A stretch of 64,000 nt of DNA from Arthrobacter sp. NicSoilB4 (lineage in GTDB: Bacteria > Actinomycetota > Actinomycetes > Actinomycetales > Micrococcaceae), in the NCBI RefSeq assembly GCF_019977335.1, contig NZ_AP024653.1, forward strand, positions 2,852,001-2,916,000. The letters run 5' to 3'. Of this stretch, positions 33,883-43,232 are shown one piece after another. The stretch's first letter is position 1. Each line of letters starts with the position of its first letter. Under the pieces are notes generated by a model. The model saw only the letters and a list, made by a program, of their open reading frames with translations. It did no database searches and was not told where the DNA came from. A program made the position numbers and the translations under genes.

Positions 33883-35601
33883 TCAGGCAACTTCCGGAGG
33901 CAGCATCAGGCGTGCACCCGGGATCGCGTGGAGCAGCGCCTTGGTGTAATCCCGCTGCGGCGCCTCAAAGACGTCGTCAGTCGAACCCGTCTCGACCAGC
34001 TTGCCCTTCTCCATGACACACACGTGGTCGGCGATCTGCCGCACCACCGCGAGGTCGTGGGTGATGAACAGGTAGGTCAGGCCCAGCCGGGACTGCAGTT
34101 CCGCCAGCAGGTTCAGCACCTGCGCCTGCACCAGGACGTCGAGGGCGGACACGGCCTCGTCACAGATGATCACTTCGGGATCCAGTGCCAGGGCACGTGC
34201 GATCGCGACGCGCTGGCGCTGGCCACCCGAGAGCTCGTTCGGGTACCGCTGCATGGTGGACTGCGGCAGGGACACCTGGTCCAGCAGTTCGCGGACCTTC
34301 TTTTCCCGGCTGACCTTGTCCCCGATCTTGTGGACCCGCAGGGGTTCCTCGATGGTCCGGTAGATGTTGTACATCGGGTCGAGGGAACCGTAGGGGTCCT
34401 GGAAGATCGGCTGCACCCGGCGTCGGAACGCGAAGATCTCCTTGGTGTTCAGCGCGGAGGTGTCCACGCCGTCGAAGATGATCTTGCCGGAGGTCGGCTC
34501 CAGCAGGTTCAGCACCATCTGCGCCACGGTGGACTTGCCGGATCCCGACTCGCCCACGATCGCCGTCGTCGTTCCGCGCTTGACGTTGAAGGACACGTCG
34601 TCGACGGCGGTGAAGTCGGTCGACTTGCCGAACCCGGAGCGCAGCTTGAAGACCTTGCTCAGATTCTGGATCTGCAGCACGTCTTCAGTCATGGCAGGTT
34701 CCACCGCAACGGACTCGCTGGGGGCCAGCACCTCGTCCGTCGAGACGCCGAGCTCCTTGGCCACCTGGATGCGGCGTGACGCCAGCGACGGCGCCGAGGC
34801 CACCAGCCGCTGCGTGTAGGGGTGCTGCGGGTTCTGCAGCAGCTCCAGGGACGGACCGGCCTCGACAACGTTGCCGCGGTACATGACCACGACCTTGTCG
34901 GCACGCTCGGCAGCGAGGCCGAGGTCGTGGGTGATGAGCAGCACGGAGGTGCCCAGTTCCGAGGTCATCTTTTCGAGGTGGTCCAGGATCTGGCGCTGCA
35001 CGGTGACATCCAGGGCCGACGTCGGCTCATCGGCGATGAGCAGGCGCGGCTGGCAGGACAGGCCGATGGCGATCAGCGCGCGCTGGCGCATGCCGCCGGA
35101 GAACTCGTGCGGGTACTGCTTGGCCCGCCGGGCGGCGTCCGGCAGTCCGGCCTGGGCCAGGACCTTGGCGACGTCGTCCGGGCCGCTGGGGCGGCCGTTG
35201 GCCTTCAGCGTCTCCCTGACCTGGTCGCCGATCTTCCACACCGGGTTCAGGTTGGACATCGGGTCCTGCGGGACCATGCCGATGATGTTGCCGCGAAGTT
35301 CGATCATGCGCTTCTCGGAAGCGTGCGAAATGTCTTCACCGTCGAGCAGGATCTGCCCGCCGGCCACCCGGCCGTTGCCGGGCAGCAGGCCGATCGCGGC
35401 CAGCGCCGTCGTCGACTTGCCGGACCCGGACTCGCCCACAATGGCGACCGTCTCGCCGGGCATGATGGTCAGGTGTGCGTTGCGCACGGCCTGGACCTCG
35501 CCGCTGCCGGTCTTGAAGGAGATCGCGAGATCGCGGATTTCCAGCAGGGGCCGGTCGGCCGGGGTTCCGGCCTCTTGAATCGTGACGTCGGAAGTTGTCA
35601 T
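33883..35601 (-). CDS. Peptide ABC importer 1: double ATP-binding protein
   Basis: The 572-residue protein fuses two ABC ATPases of the oligopeptide/nickel (Dpp/Opp) group. The first half has GESGSGKST near residues 53-61, the signature FSGGMRQRALIAIG and [10 protein letters not shown]. The second half has another [24 protein letters not shown] and CDEAVSALDV. It equals DppD plus DppF in one chain. The ATG at 35601 is chosen because AAGGAGG sits directly before it; an in-frame codon five residues earlier lies within that site. It is the last gene of the operon, 11 bases after the upstream permease. Confidence 0.92.
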   Translation of the reverse strand: MTTSDVTIQEAGTPADRPLLEIRDLAISFKTGSGEVQAVRNAHLTIMPGETVAIVGESGSGKSTTALAAIGLLPGNGRVAGGQILLDGEDISHASEKRMIELRGNIIGMVPQDPMSNLNPVWKIGDQVRETLKANGRPSGPDDVAKVLAQAGLPDAARRAKQYPHEFSGGMRQRALIAIGLSCQPRLLIADEPTSALDVTVQRQILDHLEKMTSELGTSVLLITHDLGLAAERADKVVVMYRGNVVEAGPSLELLQNPQHPYTQRLVASAPSLASRRIQVAKELGVSTDEVLAPSESVAVEPAMTEDVLQIQNLSKVFKLRSGFGKSTDFTAVDDVSFNVKRGTTTAIVGESGSGKSTVAQMVLNLLEPTSGKIIFDGVDTSALNTKEIFAFRRRVQPIFQDPYGSLDPMYNIYRTIEEPLRVHKIGDKVSREKKVRELLDQVSLPQSTMQRYPNELSGGQRQRVAIARALALDPEVIICDEAVSALDVLVQAQVLNLLAELQSRLGLTYLFITHDLAVVRQIADHVCVMEKGKLVETGSTDDVFEAPQRDYTKALLHAIPGARLMLPPEVA

Positions 35602-35612
35602 GGTTGCCTCCT

Positions 35613-36563
35613 TCATCGCTGACGGCTCTTCGGGTCGAGCGCATCACGCAGGGCATCGCCCAGCATGATGAAGCTCAACACGGTGATGGACAGGGCTGTT
35701 GCCGGGTAAAGCAGCACAGCCGGGTTGGTGCGGATGGACGCCTGTGCGGCGGAGATGTCATTGCCCCAGGACATCACGGAGCCGGGCATGCCGATTCCGA
35801 GGAACGAGAGCGTGGCTTCGGCGACGATGAAGACGCCGAGTTCCATGGTGGCGAGCACGATGATCGGTGCAAGTGCGTTCGGGAGCACATGGCTGACCAG
35901 GGATCCCAGCCGGGAGACGCCGAGCGACCGGGCGGCCGTCACGAAGTCGGCGTTGCGCACCTCGATGACGGCGCCGCGGGTGATGCGGGCCATCTGCGGC
36001 CAGCCAAGCACCACAAGGACCAGGACCACCGTTCCGACTCCGCGGTTTTCACGCATCAGCGGGAGCTGGGTGAGGACCAGTGCGCCGAGGACGATAGGCA
36101 GCGCGAAGAAGATGTCGCCGAGACGGGCGATCACCGTGTCCACCCAGCCGCCGAAGAAGCCGGCCAGGGCACCGAGGGTGACGCCGATGATCAGCACGGA
36201 GATCACGGAGAACACACCCACCATGAGCGAAGCCTGGGTGCCGTGGATGATGCGCGAGTAGATGTCGCAGCCCTGGAAGGTGAACCCGAGGGGGTGTCCT
36301 TCGGCGGGAGCGCCATTGGAGTTCGCCAGCTCGCAGCCGTTGTCCGGGGCAACCTGGGTGAACAGCCCGGGGAAGATCGCCACGATGATGATCAGAGCGA
36401 TCATGACCGCGGAAATGATGAAGAGCGGACGACGGCGGAGCTTGCGCCAGGCATCTGCCCAGAGGCTCAGCGGGGCGTCGTCAACCTTGACGGCGTCCGT
36501 TGCCAGCAGAGGGGTTTCCTCGACCGGGGCAACGAAGTGCTCGAATGTTCGATTAGTTTTCAT
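35613..36563 (-). CDS. Peptide ABC importer 1: DppC-type permease
   Basis: This 316-residue permease has an N-terminal cytoplasmic tail, a first membrane helix (LFIISAVMIALIIIVAIFPG), the large loop typical of DppC/OppC and a core with the ATPase-coupling segment RNADFVTAARSLGVSRLGSL. It pairs with the DppB-type permease whose gene overlaps its start by 11 bases. The ATG at 36563 follows GAGGATCC and is preferred to an upstream start at 36581. The loop contains two cysteines, in DNGCELANS and GCDIYS, which could be disulfide-bonded outside. Confidence 0.92.
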   Translation of the reverse strand: MKTNRTFEHFVAPVEETPLLATDAVKVDDAPLSLWADAWRKLRRRPLFIISAVMIALIIIVAIFPGLFTQVAPDNGCELANSNGAPAEGHPLGFTFQGCDIYSRIIHGTQASLMVGVFSVISVLIIGVTLGALAGFFGGWVDTVIARLGDIFFALPIVLGALVLTQLPLMRENRGVGTVVLVLVVLGWPQMARITRGAVIEVRNADFVTAARSLGVSRLGSLVSHVLPNALAPIIVLATMELGVFIVAEATLSFLGIGMPGSVMSWGNDISAAQASIRTNPAVLLYPATALSITVLSFIMLGDALRDALDPKSRQR

Positions 36564-37482
36564 AGCGGATCCTCGGGTCAAGCCAGGCGTACAGCAGATC
36601 GACCAACAGGTTGGCGAGAACGAAGACCAGCACCAGGACGCTCACAATGGCGACCACGGTGGGGCCTTCACTTCGGAGAATGGCCTGGTAGAGCTTCTGG
36701 CCAACGCCGGGGACATTGAAGATGGCTTCGGTCACGATTGCGCCGCCCATGAGGCCGCCCAGGCTGGCGCCGAGGTACGTGATCACGGGAATCAGCGAGT
36801 TGCGCAGGACGTGGGTGGTCACCACCTGGTGTCGGGCCAGGCCCTTGGCGGTGGCGGTGCGGACGTAGTCGGCGTTCATGTTCTCGATGACGGACGCACG
36901 CGTCAGGCGCAGCACGTAGGCGAAGGAGACCATGCCGAGGACGACCGCGGGAAGGATCAGGCTTCCCCACGTGACATTCGAACCGACCGTGGGTTTGGCC
37001 CACCCCAGCTGGACGCCGATCAGCAGCTGCAGCGCGAAGCCGAGCACGAAGGTGGGAATGGCGATCACAACGAGCGAGAGCACGAGGACCGTGCTGTCGA
37101 AGAAGCCGCCCTTGCGCAGGCCGGCGACGAGGCCGAAGGCGATACCGAAGACGCCCTGGATGATGAGGGCCTCGATGGCCAGCATGGCCGTGACGGGGAA
37201 GACCCGGGCCAGGGTGTCGGCAATCGGCTGGCCGGTGAAGTCGACACCGAGGTTGAAGGTGAAGAGGTTCTTGAGGAACAGCCCGTACTGGACCCAGAAC
37301 GGCTCGTCCAGGTTGTACTGCTGGCGCAGCTGCGCGATGACGGCCTCGCTCGGCGGGCGGTCGCCGAAGAGTGCACGGATGGGGTCGCCGGGAAGGGCAA
37401 AGACCATGAAGTAGACGAGCAGGGTGGTTCCGAGGAAGACCGGAATGACCTGCAGCAGGCGCCGGAGGATGAACTGGATCAC
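36553..37482 (-). CDS. Peptide ABC importer 1: DppB-type permease
   Basis: The 309-residue permease begins MIQFILRRLLQVIPVFLGTT, as is usual for DppB/OppB. Its coupling segment is NADYVRTATAKGLARHQVV and it ends with the family pattern LLYAWLDPRIRYEN. At least six membrane helices are visible. Length and layout are standard, in contrast to the long DppB of the second system at 43229. It lies 140 bases downstream of the binding-protein gene, with a hairpin in between that may attenuate expression. Confidence 0.93.
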   Translation of the reverse strand: MIQFILRRLLQVIPVFLGTTLLVYFMVFALPGDPIRALFGDRPPSEAVIAQLRQQYNLDEPFWVQYGLFLKNLFTFNLGVDFTGQPIADTLARVFPVTAMLAIEALIIQGVFGIAFGLVAGLRKGGFFDSTVLVLSLVVIAIPTFVLGFALQLLIGVQLGWAKPTVGSNVTWGSLILPAVVLGMVSFAYVLRLTRASVIENMNADYVRTATAKGLARHQVVTTHVLRNSLIPVITYLGASLGGLMGGAIVTEAIFNVPGVGQKLYQAILRSEGPTVVAIVSVLVLVFVLANLLVDLLYAWLDPRIRYEN

Positions 37483-37555
37483 AGCAGTGCCTCTGGTGAG
37501 ATGGTGGAACGAAGGGGAATCATGGGGGACAGCTTCCTGCCGGTTTCAAGCATAT

Positions 37556-37580
37556 GGGGGTCCGGCAAGGCCGGACCCCC
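37556..37580 (-). terminator. Hairpin between binding-protein gene and permeases of importer 1
   Basis: GGGGGTCCGG pairs perfectly with CCGGACCCCC around a five-base loop, 43 bases after the binding-protein stop. There is no U tail. In binding-protein transporters such hairpins often raise the level of the first mRNA segment relative to the permeases. Confidence 0.6.
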
Positions 37581-37622
37581 AAGCTTTAGTGATGTGGAAA
37601 AGAGTTCCGCAGAACTCAGGAA

Positions 37623-39308
37623 CTACTTGGCCGTGATGGCCCAGTACTGCAGAACGCCGTTCCAGCCGGAGTCAACGTTGCTGACATTCTGGCTCCAGAC
37701 AGCCTGGCGTGCGGAGTACCACAGCGGCAGGTTGGGGAGGTCCTTGAACAGGATCTCCTGTGCCTGGGTGAACTTCTTGTTGGCGTCGTCCGTGGACTTG
37801 GCGCCCAGGCCCTCGTTGAGGAGCTTGTCGAACTCAGGGTTCGTGTAGCCCTCGTAGTTGGCGCTGGCGTCGGTCTTCAGGAGCGGGCCCAGGAAGTTGT
37901 ACAGCGACGGGTAGTCGGCCTGCCAGCCGGCGCGGGTCAGGCCCGGCAGCTCCTTGGCGGTACGCAGCTTCAGGATTTCGGCGAACTTGGCGAACGGCTG
38001 GCCTTCGGCCTTGATTCCCAGGTTGTTCTTGAAGTTGTTGGCAACGGCGTCGATCCATTCCTTGTTGCCGCCGTCAGTGTTGTACGCGAGCTGCAGGGTC
38101 TTGTCTGCGGGCCACGGGCTGATGGCGTCAGCCTTGGTCCAGAGGTCCTTCGCCTTGGCGGCGTCGAACTTCAGGACCTCGGAACCGGCAACGTTGTCGT
38201 TGTAGCCGTCAACAGCCGGGGAGGTGAAGTCCTTGGCCGGGATGCGGGTGCCGGAGAAGATGACCTTGGTGATCTCGTCGCGGTTGATCGCCATGGAGAG
38301 GGCCTGGCGGCGCAGCTTGCCTGCTTCGCCCTGGAACTCGGGCAGGTAGCCCGGGATGTTCAGGGTGGAGTTGCCGGCGTACGGCTTGTTCAGGTGGTTC
38401 TCCGGGAAGTCCGTGGTGTAGGTCTTCAGGGCGTTCGTGGGCAGAACGTCCGTGACGTCCAGGTTGTTGGCCTGGATGTCGGTGTAGGCCGGGGCCGGAT
38501 CGGTGTAGAACTTGAAGGTCACGCCGCCGTTCTTGGCTTCGCGGGCACCCTTGTAGTCAGCGTTCTTGACGAGGGCGATCTGGCTGTCGTGCTGCCAGGC
38601 GCCTTCCTTCTCCATCTTGTACGGGCCGTTGCCGATCGGGTTCTCGCCGAACTTCTTCGGGTCCTTGATGGCGTCGGCGGGCAGCGGCATGAATGCCGAG
38701 TAGCCCAGGCGCAGCGGCCAGTCGGCCTCCGGCTGCGTCAGCTTGACGGTGATCGTGGAATCATCCTTCAGCACAAGGCCGGAGAGGGTCTGGGCGGTGG
38801 GGGCGGGAACCTCGGTTTCCTTGCCGTCCGCTCCCTTCTGCTTCGAGGTGGCGCTGACGGCGTCGTAGCCTTCGACGGACTCAAAGAAGCTGCTGTTGCC
38901 CTGCGCGTTGGTGCTCAGCGCGGCAAAGTTCCAGGCGTCAACGAAGCTCTTGGCGGTGACTGCCTCGCCGTTGGTGAACTTGGTGCCGGACTTGACCTTG
39001 ATGGTGTAGTTCTGGCCGTCCGGGGATTCGATGGACTCGGCCAGCGCGTTGACCGACTTGCCACTGGGGTCGTAGCTGGTGAGGCCCTCGAAGAGGAGCT
39101 CGACTACGCGGCCGCCGTAAACTTCGCCGGTGTTGGCGGGCATCAGGGGGTTCTGCGGTTCGTTGCTGTAAGCGGTGATGACCTTGTTGGGGTCGCCGGC
39201 AGCCTGGCTGGCACCGTTTGAGGTGCCGCCTCCGGCGCCGCATCCGGTCAGGGCGAGGGCGGCGATGGCCACCATGCCCAGTGCTTTGGAAGTGCGCGAA
39301 AAACGCAT
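37623..39308 (-). CDS. Peptide ABC importer 1: substrate-binding lipoprotein
   Basis: The 561-residue family 5 solute-binding protein has a lipoprotein signal ending LTGC (Cys23) followed by a Gly-rich linker. ITAYSNEPQNPLMPANTGEV, then VELLFEGLTSYDP, is the usual start of DppA/OppA. The C-terminal part reads GWQADYPSLYNFLGPLLKTD, again a family hallmark. It captures short peptides outside the membrane. Peptide specificity is not predictable. It is the first gene of importer 1, with a GGAGGCGGA ribosome site. Confidence 0.93.
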   Translation of the reverse strand: MRFSRTSKALGMVAIAALALTGCGAGGGTSNGASQAAGDPNKVITAYSNEPQNPLMPANTGEVYGGRVVELLFEGLTSYDPSGKSVNALAESIESPDGQNYTIKVKSGTKFTNGEAVTAKSFVDAWNFAALSTNAQGNSSFFESVEGYDAVSATSKQKGADGKETEVPAPTAQTLSGLVLKDDSTITVKLTQPEADWPLRLGYSAFMPLPADAIKDPKKFGENPIGNGPYKMEKEGAWQHDSQIALVKNADYKGAREAKNGGVTFKFYTDPAPAYTDIQANNLDVTDVLPTNALKTYTTDFPENHLNKPYAGNSTLNIPGYLPEFQGEAGKLRRQALSMAINRDEITKVIFSGTRIPAKDFTSPAVDGYNDNVAGSEVLKFDAAKAKDLWTKADAISPWPADKTLQLAYNTDGGNKEWIDAVANNFKNNLGIKAEGQPFAKFAEILKLRTAKELPGLTRAGWQADYPSLYNFLGPLLKTDASANYEGYTNPEFDKLLNEGLGAKSTDDANKKFTQAQEILFKDLPNLPLWYSARQAVWSQNVSNVDSGWNGVLQYWAITAK

Positions 39309-39360
39309 TCCGCCTCCTATGAGTTGTGGGAGTTCGTGAGGGAAAAACTTATGCTTCCCC

Positions 39361-39399
39361 GTAGGCAGGCACAGGGGTATCCCCTGTGACGTGGCCTAC
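39361..39399. promoter_or_regulatory. Large palindrome upstream of the importer 1 operon
   Basis: CACAGGGG-TAT-CCCCTGTG (39370-39388) is a perfect palindrome. GTAGGC on one side and GCCTAC on the other extend it imperfectly to 39 bases. It lies 62 bases upstream of the binding-protein ATG, near a TATATG patch at about 39399-39404 that could be a -10 region. It could be an operator or an RNA hairpin in the leader. The rest of this 251-base gap shows nothing else I can name. Confidence 0.45.
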
Positions 39400-39559
39400 A
39401 TATACGAGTAGCCTAACCCCAGATTGTCCAGATGGTGGAACTCTGTTGCCAAACCGTGACCCGACAAAAGCGTGACCAGTAGCGTCAAGCGCAATGTATT
39501 TCAAGTCACACGCTACCGGCTGGTAGTATTCGCCGCCCGGCGATCCCGGTTAGGTTGAG

Positions 39560-41389
39560 TTAACTCGATTCGGCCGCCAGAAGCTGTGCACGCAATTCGC
39601 GGCGTTCCCGCTGCTTTTCCGGATCCGGGAGCGGCACAGCGGCCAAGAGACGCTGCGTATACGGTTCCTGCGGATTGCGCAGGATCTGGTCCCGGGTGCC
39701 CTGCTCGACGATGCGGCCGCGCTGCATCACGCAGATCCGGTCCGCCAGCACATCGACGACGGCGAGGTCGTGGGTGACGAAAAGGCAGGCGAACCCGAGC
39801 TCCTTCTGCAGGTTCTGGAACAGGTCGAGCACCTTGGCCTGTACGGACACGTCCAGTGCCGAGGTGGGCTCGTCGGCGACCATCAGCTTGGGCTTGAGCG
39901 AGAGCGCCCGGGCAATGCCCACCCGCTGCTTCTGCCCGCCGGACAGTTCGTGCGGGTAGCGGTTGCGGTAGTTGCGCGGGAGCTCGACCTGATCCAGCAG
40001 CGCCTCGATCCGATGCTGCAGCTCGGCGCCTTTCGCCACCCCGGACAGGAACATCGGCTCGCCGATGCTTTCGCCGATCGGAAGCCGCGGGTTCAGGGAC
40101 GACGACGGGTCCTGGAACACCATGCCGACGTGGCGGCGCATCTCCTGGAGCTGCCGGCCGTTCCGCTTCGCTGCCGAAATGTCCTGTCCGACGACTTTCA
40201 TGGTGCCGGCCGCGACCGGAAGCAGCCCGACGGCGGCCCGGCCGATCGTGGTCTTGCCCGAACCGGACTCCCCCACCAGCCCGACAACCTGTCCCGGGTA
40301 GATCACCAGGTTCGCGCCTTCCACGGCACGGAAGGCGGGCACGCGGCCCTGCTTGGGGTACTCGATGGCCACATCCGTCAGCTCCAGCACCGGCTGGCCC
40401 TGCGGTTTGGCGGCTTCCGCGGCCGCCAGGGCGGCGGCATTTTCACGCTCGCGCCGGCGGAGCTGCTCCTCCGGGATGGACGTGAGTTCGGCATGGGTGG
40501 CGGCCGCGAGGGCTGCCGTGACGTCGACTTCCCCGACGGTGTCCGCGCCGCCCTGTCCCAGGTGCGGAACGGCGGCCAGGAGGGCCTTGGTGTATTCGTG
40601 CTGCGGGTTGTGGAAGATCTCGGCGGCCGTGCCGGTTTCCACGATCACGCCGCGGCGCATCACGGCGATGCGGTCAGCGAGGTCAGCCACGACCCCCATG
40701 TCGTGGGTGATCAGCACGATGGCGCTGTCCAGCTTGTTGCGCAGGTTGCGCATGAGGTCCAGGATTTCCGCCTGGACCGTCACGTCGAGGGCCGTGGTGG
40801 GCTCGTCGGCGATGAGCAGTTTGGGATCGCAGGACAGCGACTGCGCGATCATGGCACGCTGCCGCTGGCCGCCGGAGAGCTGGTGGGGGTAGGAGCGGAA
40901 CGCCTTCTCCGGGTCCGGCAGCTCCACGAGCTCGAGCATGCGCAGGGCCCGCAGCCGGGCCTCGTCGGGAGAGACCTCGCTGTGCAGCCGGACCGTCTCC
41001 ACGATCTGGGCACCCACCGTGTAGACCGGGTTCAGGGCCGTCATCGGCTCCTGGAAGATCACGGCCACTTCCTTGCCGCGGACTGCGCGGATATTGGCCT
41101 CGTTGGCCCCCAGCAGCTCCTGTCCGGCCAGCTTGACGCTTCCGGCCACACGGCTGTTGCTCGGCAGCAGGCCCAGCAGGGCCATGGAGCTGGCGCTCTT
41201 GCCCGAGCCGGACTCGCCCACGATTGCCAGGACCTCACCGGCCCGCACCTCGTAGTTCAGGCCGATGGCGGCGGGCACCCATTTTTTGTCCACGCCGAAA
41301 TCGACGCTCAGGCCGCGGACTTCCAGTACAGGTTCGTTCCTGCCCGGCGCGGGGGTGATGGCCGGATCGAGGGTGATGAAGTCAGTCAT
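39560..41389 (-). CDS. Peptide ABC importer 2: double ATP-binding protein
   Basis: This 609-residue two-domain ATPase has its first half with GESGSGKSA and LSGGQRQRAMIAQSL, and its second half with GESGSGKTT, LSGGQKQRVGIARAL and [10 protein letters not shown]. The first Walker A ends in Ala in place of Ser/Thr after the Lys (GKSA), but a Ser is kept at the magnesium-binding place (KS). A charged linker of about 50 residues, including QLRRRERENAAALAAAEAAK, joins the halves. The ATG at 41389 follows AAGGAAAG. It is separated from its permease genes by an oppositely oriented gene, so it needs its own promoter or read-through across 750 bases. Confidence 0.92.
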   Translation of the reverse strand: MTDFITLDPAITPAPGRNEPVLEVRGLSVDFGVDKKWVPAAIGLNYEVRAGEVLAIVGESGSGKSASSMALLGLLPSNSRVAGSVKLAGQELLGANEANIRAVRGKEVAVIFQEPMTALNPVYTVGAQIVETVRLHSEVSPDEARLRALRMLELVELPDPEKAFRSYPHQLSGGQRQRAMIAQSLSCDPKLLIADEPTTALDVTVQAEILDLMRNLRNKLDSAIVLITHDMGVVADLADRIAVMRRGVIVETGTAAEIFHNPQHEYTKALLAAVPHLGQGGADTVGEVDVTAALAAATHAELTSIPEEQLRRRERENAAALAAAEAAKPQGQPVLELTDVAIEYPKQGRVPAFRAVEGANLVIYPGQVVGLVGESGSGKTTIGRAAVGLLPVAAGTMKVVGQDISAAKRNGRQLQEMRRHVGMVFQDPSSSLNPRLPIGESIGEPMFLSGVAKGAELQHRIEALLDQVELPRNYRNRYPHELSGGQKQRVGIARALSLKPKLMVADEPTSALDVSVQAKVLDLFQNLQKELGFACLFVTHDLAVVDVLADRICVMQRGRIVEQGTRDQILRNPQEPYTQRLLAAVPLPDPEKQRERRELRAQLLAAESS

Positions 41390-41468
41390 GATGGGGCTTT
41401 CCTTCCACCCGGGCCGCCGGTCCACCCGGGATTAGTGCTGCGGCTCGGAATACTGAATTATTAGGGGC

Positions 41469-42098
41469 ATGAGCTCTGCGCCGCATGCCGGTACCGTTGA
41501 AATCTTCAAGGCCCGAACGAACGCCTGGTTCGCCTGGCTGTCCTGGTCCGTTGCCGCCCTCGGCATAGTGGTCACGGCGGTCACCGCCGGCCCGGCGGCC
41601 CTGGCCCAAACGGCCCCGTTGCTGCTGATCGCGTTCCTTGGCTGGCAGCTGTTCTGGATGCCCGCCGTCGTGGTGCACGACGGCGGGGTGACCCTGGAGA
41701 ACCCGTTCCGGTCCGTCCTGGTGCCGTGGGCAGCGCTGGTGCACGTCGACACCCGCTTCGCCCTCACCCTGATCACTGCCCGCAAGAGCTACGTGGCCTG
41801 GGCGGCGCCGGCGCCAGGAATCTGGGGCGGGCGCCATGCCCAGCCGGAAGACCTCCGGGGCCTGCCGGCAACAACGTACGGTCCGGGCCAGTCCGTGCGG
41901 CCCGGGGATCTGAAGACCACGGACTCCGGCCAGGCCGCCCGCCTTGTGCGGGCGCGCTGGCAGGAACTGGTGGAAAGCGGCGCGCTTGCCGACGGCGATG
42001 CCGCCACCACAGCGGTGAAGGTGACGTACCGCTGGGCGGCGGGCGGCGCCGTCGTGCTGTTGCTGGCGGCCAGCTACTGGACGATCGCCGCCCAGTAG
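41469..42098 (+). CDS. PH-domain-like two-helix membrane protein
   Basis: The 209-residue protein has two N-terminal membrane helices (about 20-37 and 43-62: SWSVAALGIVVTAVTAGPAA and LLLIAFLGWQLFWMPAVVV). A bacterial PH-like beta region follows (VVHDGGVTLENPFRSVLVPW, then HVDTRFALTLITARKSYVAW), and a last helix closes the C-terminus. It lies opposite to all surrounding genes, between permease and ATPase genes of peptide importer 2. AGGGGC precedes the ATG. The function is unknown. Its location could reflect insertion into an ancestral operon. Confidence 0.75.
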   Translation: MSSAPHAGTVEIFKARTNAWFAWLSWSVAALGIVVTAVTAGPAALAQTAPLLLIAFLGWQLFWMPAVVVHDGGVTLENPFRSVLVPWAALVHVDTRFALTLITARKSYVAWAAPAPGIWGGRHAQPEDLRGLPATTYGPGQSVRPGDLKTTDSGQAARLVRARWQELVESGALADGDAATTAVKVTYRWAAGGAVVLLLAASYWTIAAQ

Positions 42099-42131
42099 CC
42101 CGGCCTCGCAGGCAGTGCGGGGGGCGGTCAC

Positions 42132-43232
42132 CTAGTCGCCCTTGGTGCCGTCGAACGCGGTGACGGGTGTCGCCCCGAGCGGGTGCCCGGTGTCCTTGGC
42201 CTTCTTGGCGTTGAACTTCTTCTGCCGCGGGTCGAAAGCGTCCCGCAGGCCGTCGCCGATGAAGTTGATGCTCAGGCAGATCAGCACGATGAACAGGCCG
42301 GGGAACCAGAACAGCCACGGGCGGGTGGCGAAGGCCTCCTGGTTCTGCGAAATGAGCAGGCCCAGCGACGTGTCCGGTGCCTTGACGCCGACGCCGAGGT
42401 AGCTCAGGGCCGTTTCCGTGAGGATCGCGGCGGACATCGTCAGCGTGACGTTGACGATCAGCACGCCAATGGCGTTGGGCAGGATGTGCTTGAAGATGAT
42501 GCGGGCATTGCTCGCGCCCGAGATCCGCGCGGCGTCCACAAACTCGCGTTCGCGCAGCGAGAGGAATTCCCCGCGCATCAGGCGGGCGAGTCCCACCCAG
42601 GTGATCAGGCCAAGGAAAATGCCCAGCGCGAGGATGCCGTTGCTGCTGGCGAACGAGGCAAACCAGCTGCCGGAGTCACGCCGGCCGGCCATCTGTGCCA
42701 TGACCGCAGCGAGGAGGAGCGCCGGAATGATGATGATGACGTCGGTCAGGCGCATCAGGATTGCTTCGGTCCAGCCGCGGAAGTAGCCGGCGAGGGCGCC
42801 GACGACGACGCCGATAAAGCCGGCGATGAGTCCGATGACCAGCATGACCGTGATGGACTGCTGGGTGCCGCGCATGGTCATGGCGAAGAGGTCGCGGCCG
42901 ATCCGGTCCTGGCCGAAGGGGTGTTCGCCCCAGGCGAGCGGCCACAGCGAGGCCGTGGGCACGCCGTCGTTGAGCAGGGGCGATACTTCCTCGTGGTTGT
43001 ACTTCCACCAGCCGGGGATGCCCCAGTAGCCCACGGAGGTGAATGCCGTCACAAAAATGATGGCGAAGGCGACCAGCCCGATGATGGCGCCGGAGTGGCC
43101 GAGGAACCGTTTCCGGACGATCTGGCCCTGGCTCAGGCCCTTGGCGTCGAGGATCGGCTCGATGCCGGCCGCCGGCCGGCCCAACGCTTCGTCTTCGGCC
43201 ATGATCTCGTCCTGCTGACTTGGCTGGCTCAT
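42132..43232 (-). CDS. Peptide ABC importer 2: DppC-type permease
   Basis: The 366-residue permease has a cytoplasmic tail of about 45 residues and a first helix (IIGLVAFAIIFVTAFTSVGY). A long extracytoplasmic loop follows (HEEVSPLLNDGVPTASLWPL, then AWGEHPFGQDRIGRDLF); the GTDxxGRD-like segment is a DppC hallmark. The coupling loop reads EFVDAARISGASNARI. A basic C-terminal tail extends past the last helix. Its start overlaps the DppB gene by four bases. Confidence 0.92.
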   Translation of the reverse strand: MSQPSQQDEIMAEDEALGRPAAGIEPILDAKGLSQGQIVRKRFLGHSGAIIGLVAFAIIFVTAFTSVGYWGIPGWWKYNHEEVSPLLNDGVPTASLWPLAWGEHPFGQDRIGRDLFAMTMRGTQQSITVMLVIGLIAGFIGVVVGALAGYFRGWTEAILMRLTDVIIIIPALLLAAVMAQMAGRRDSGSWFASFASSNGILALGIFLGLITWVGLARLMRGEFLSLREREFVDAARISGASNARIIFKHILPNAIGVLIVNVTLTMSAAILTETALSYLGVGVKAPDTSLGLLISQNQEAFATRPWLFWFPGLFIVLICLSINFIGDGLRDAFDPRQKKFNAKKAKDTGHPLGATPVTAFDGTKGD

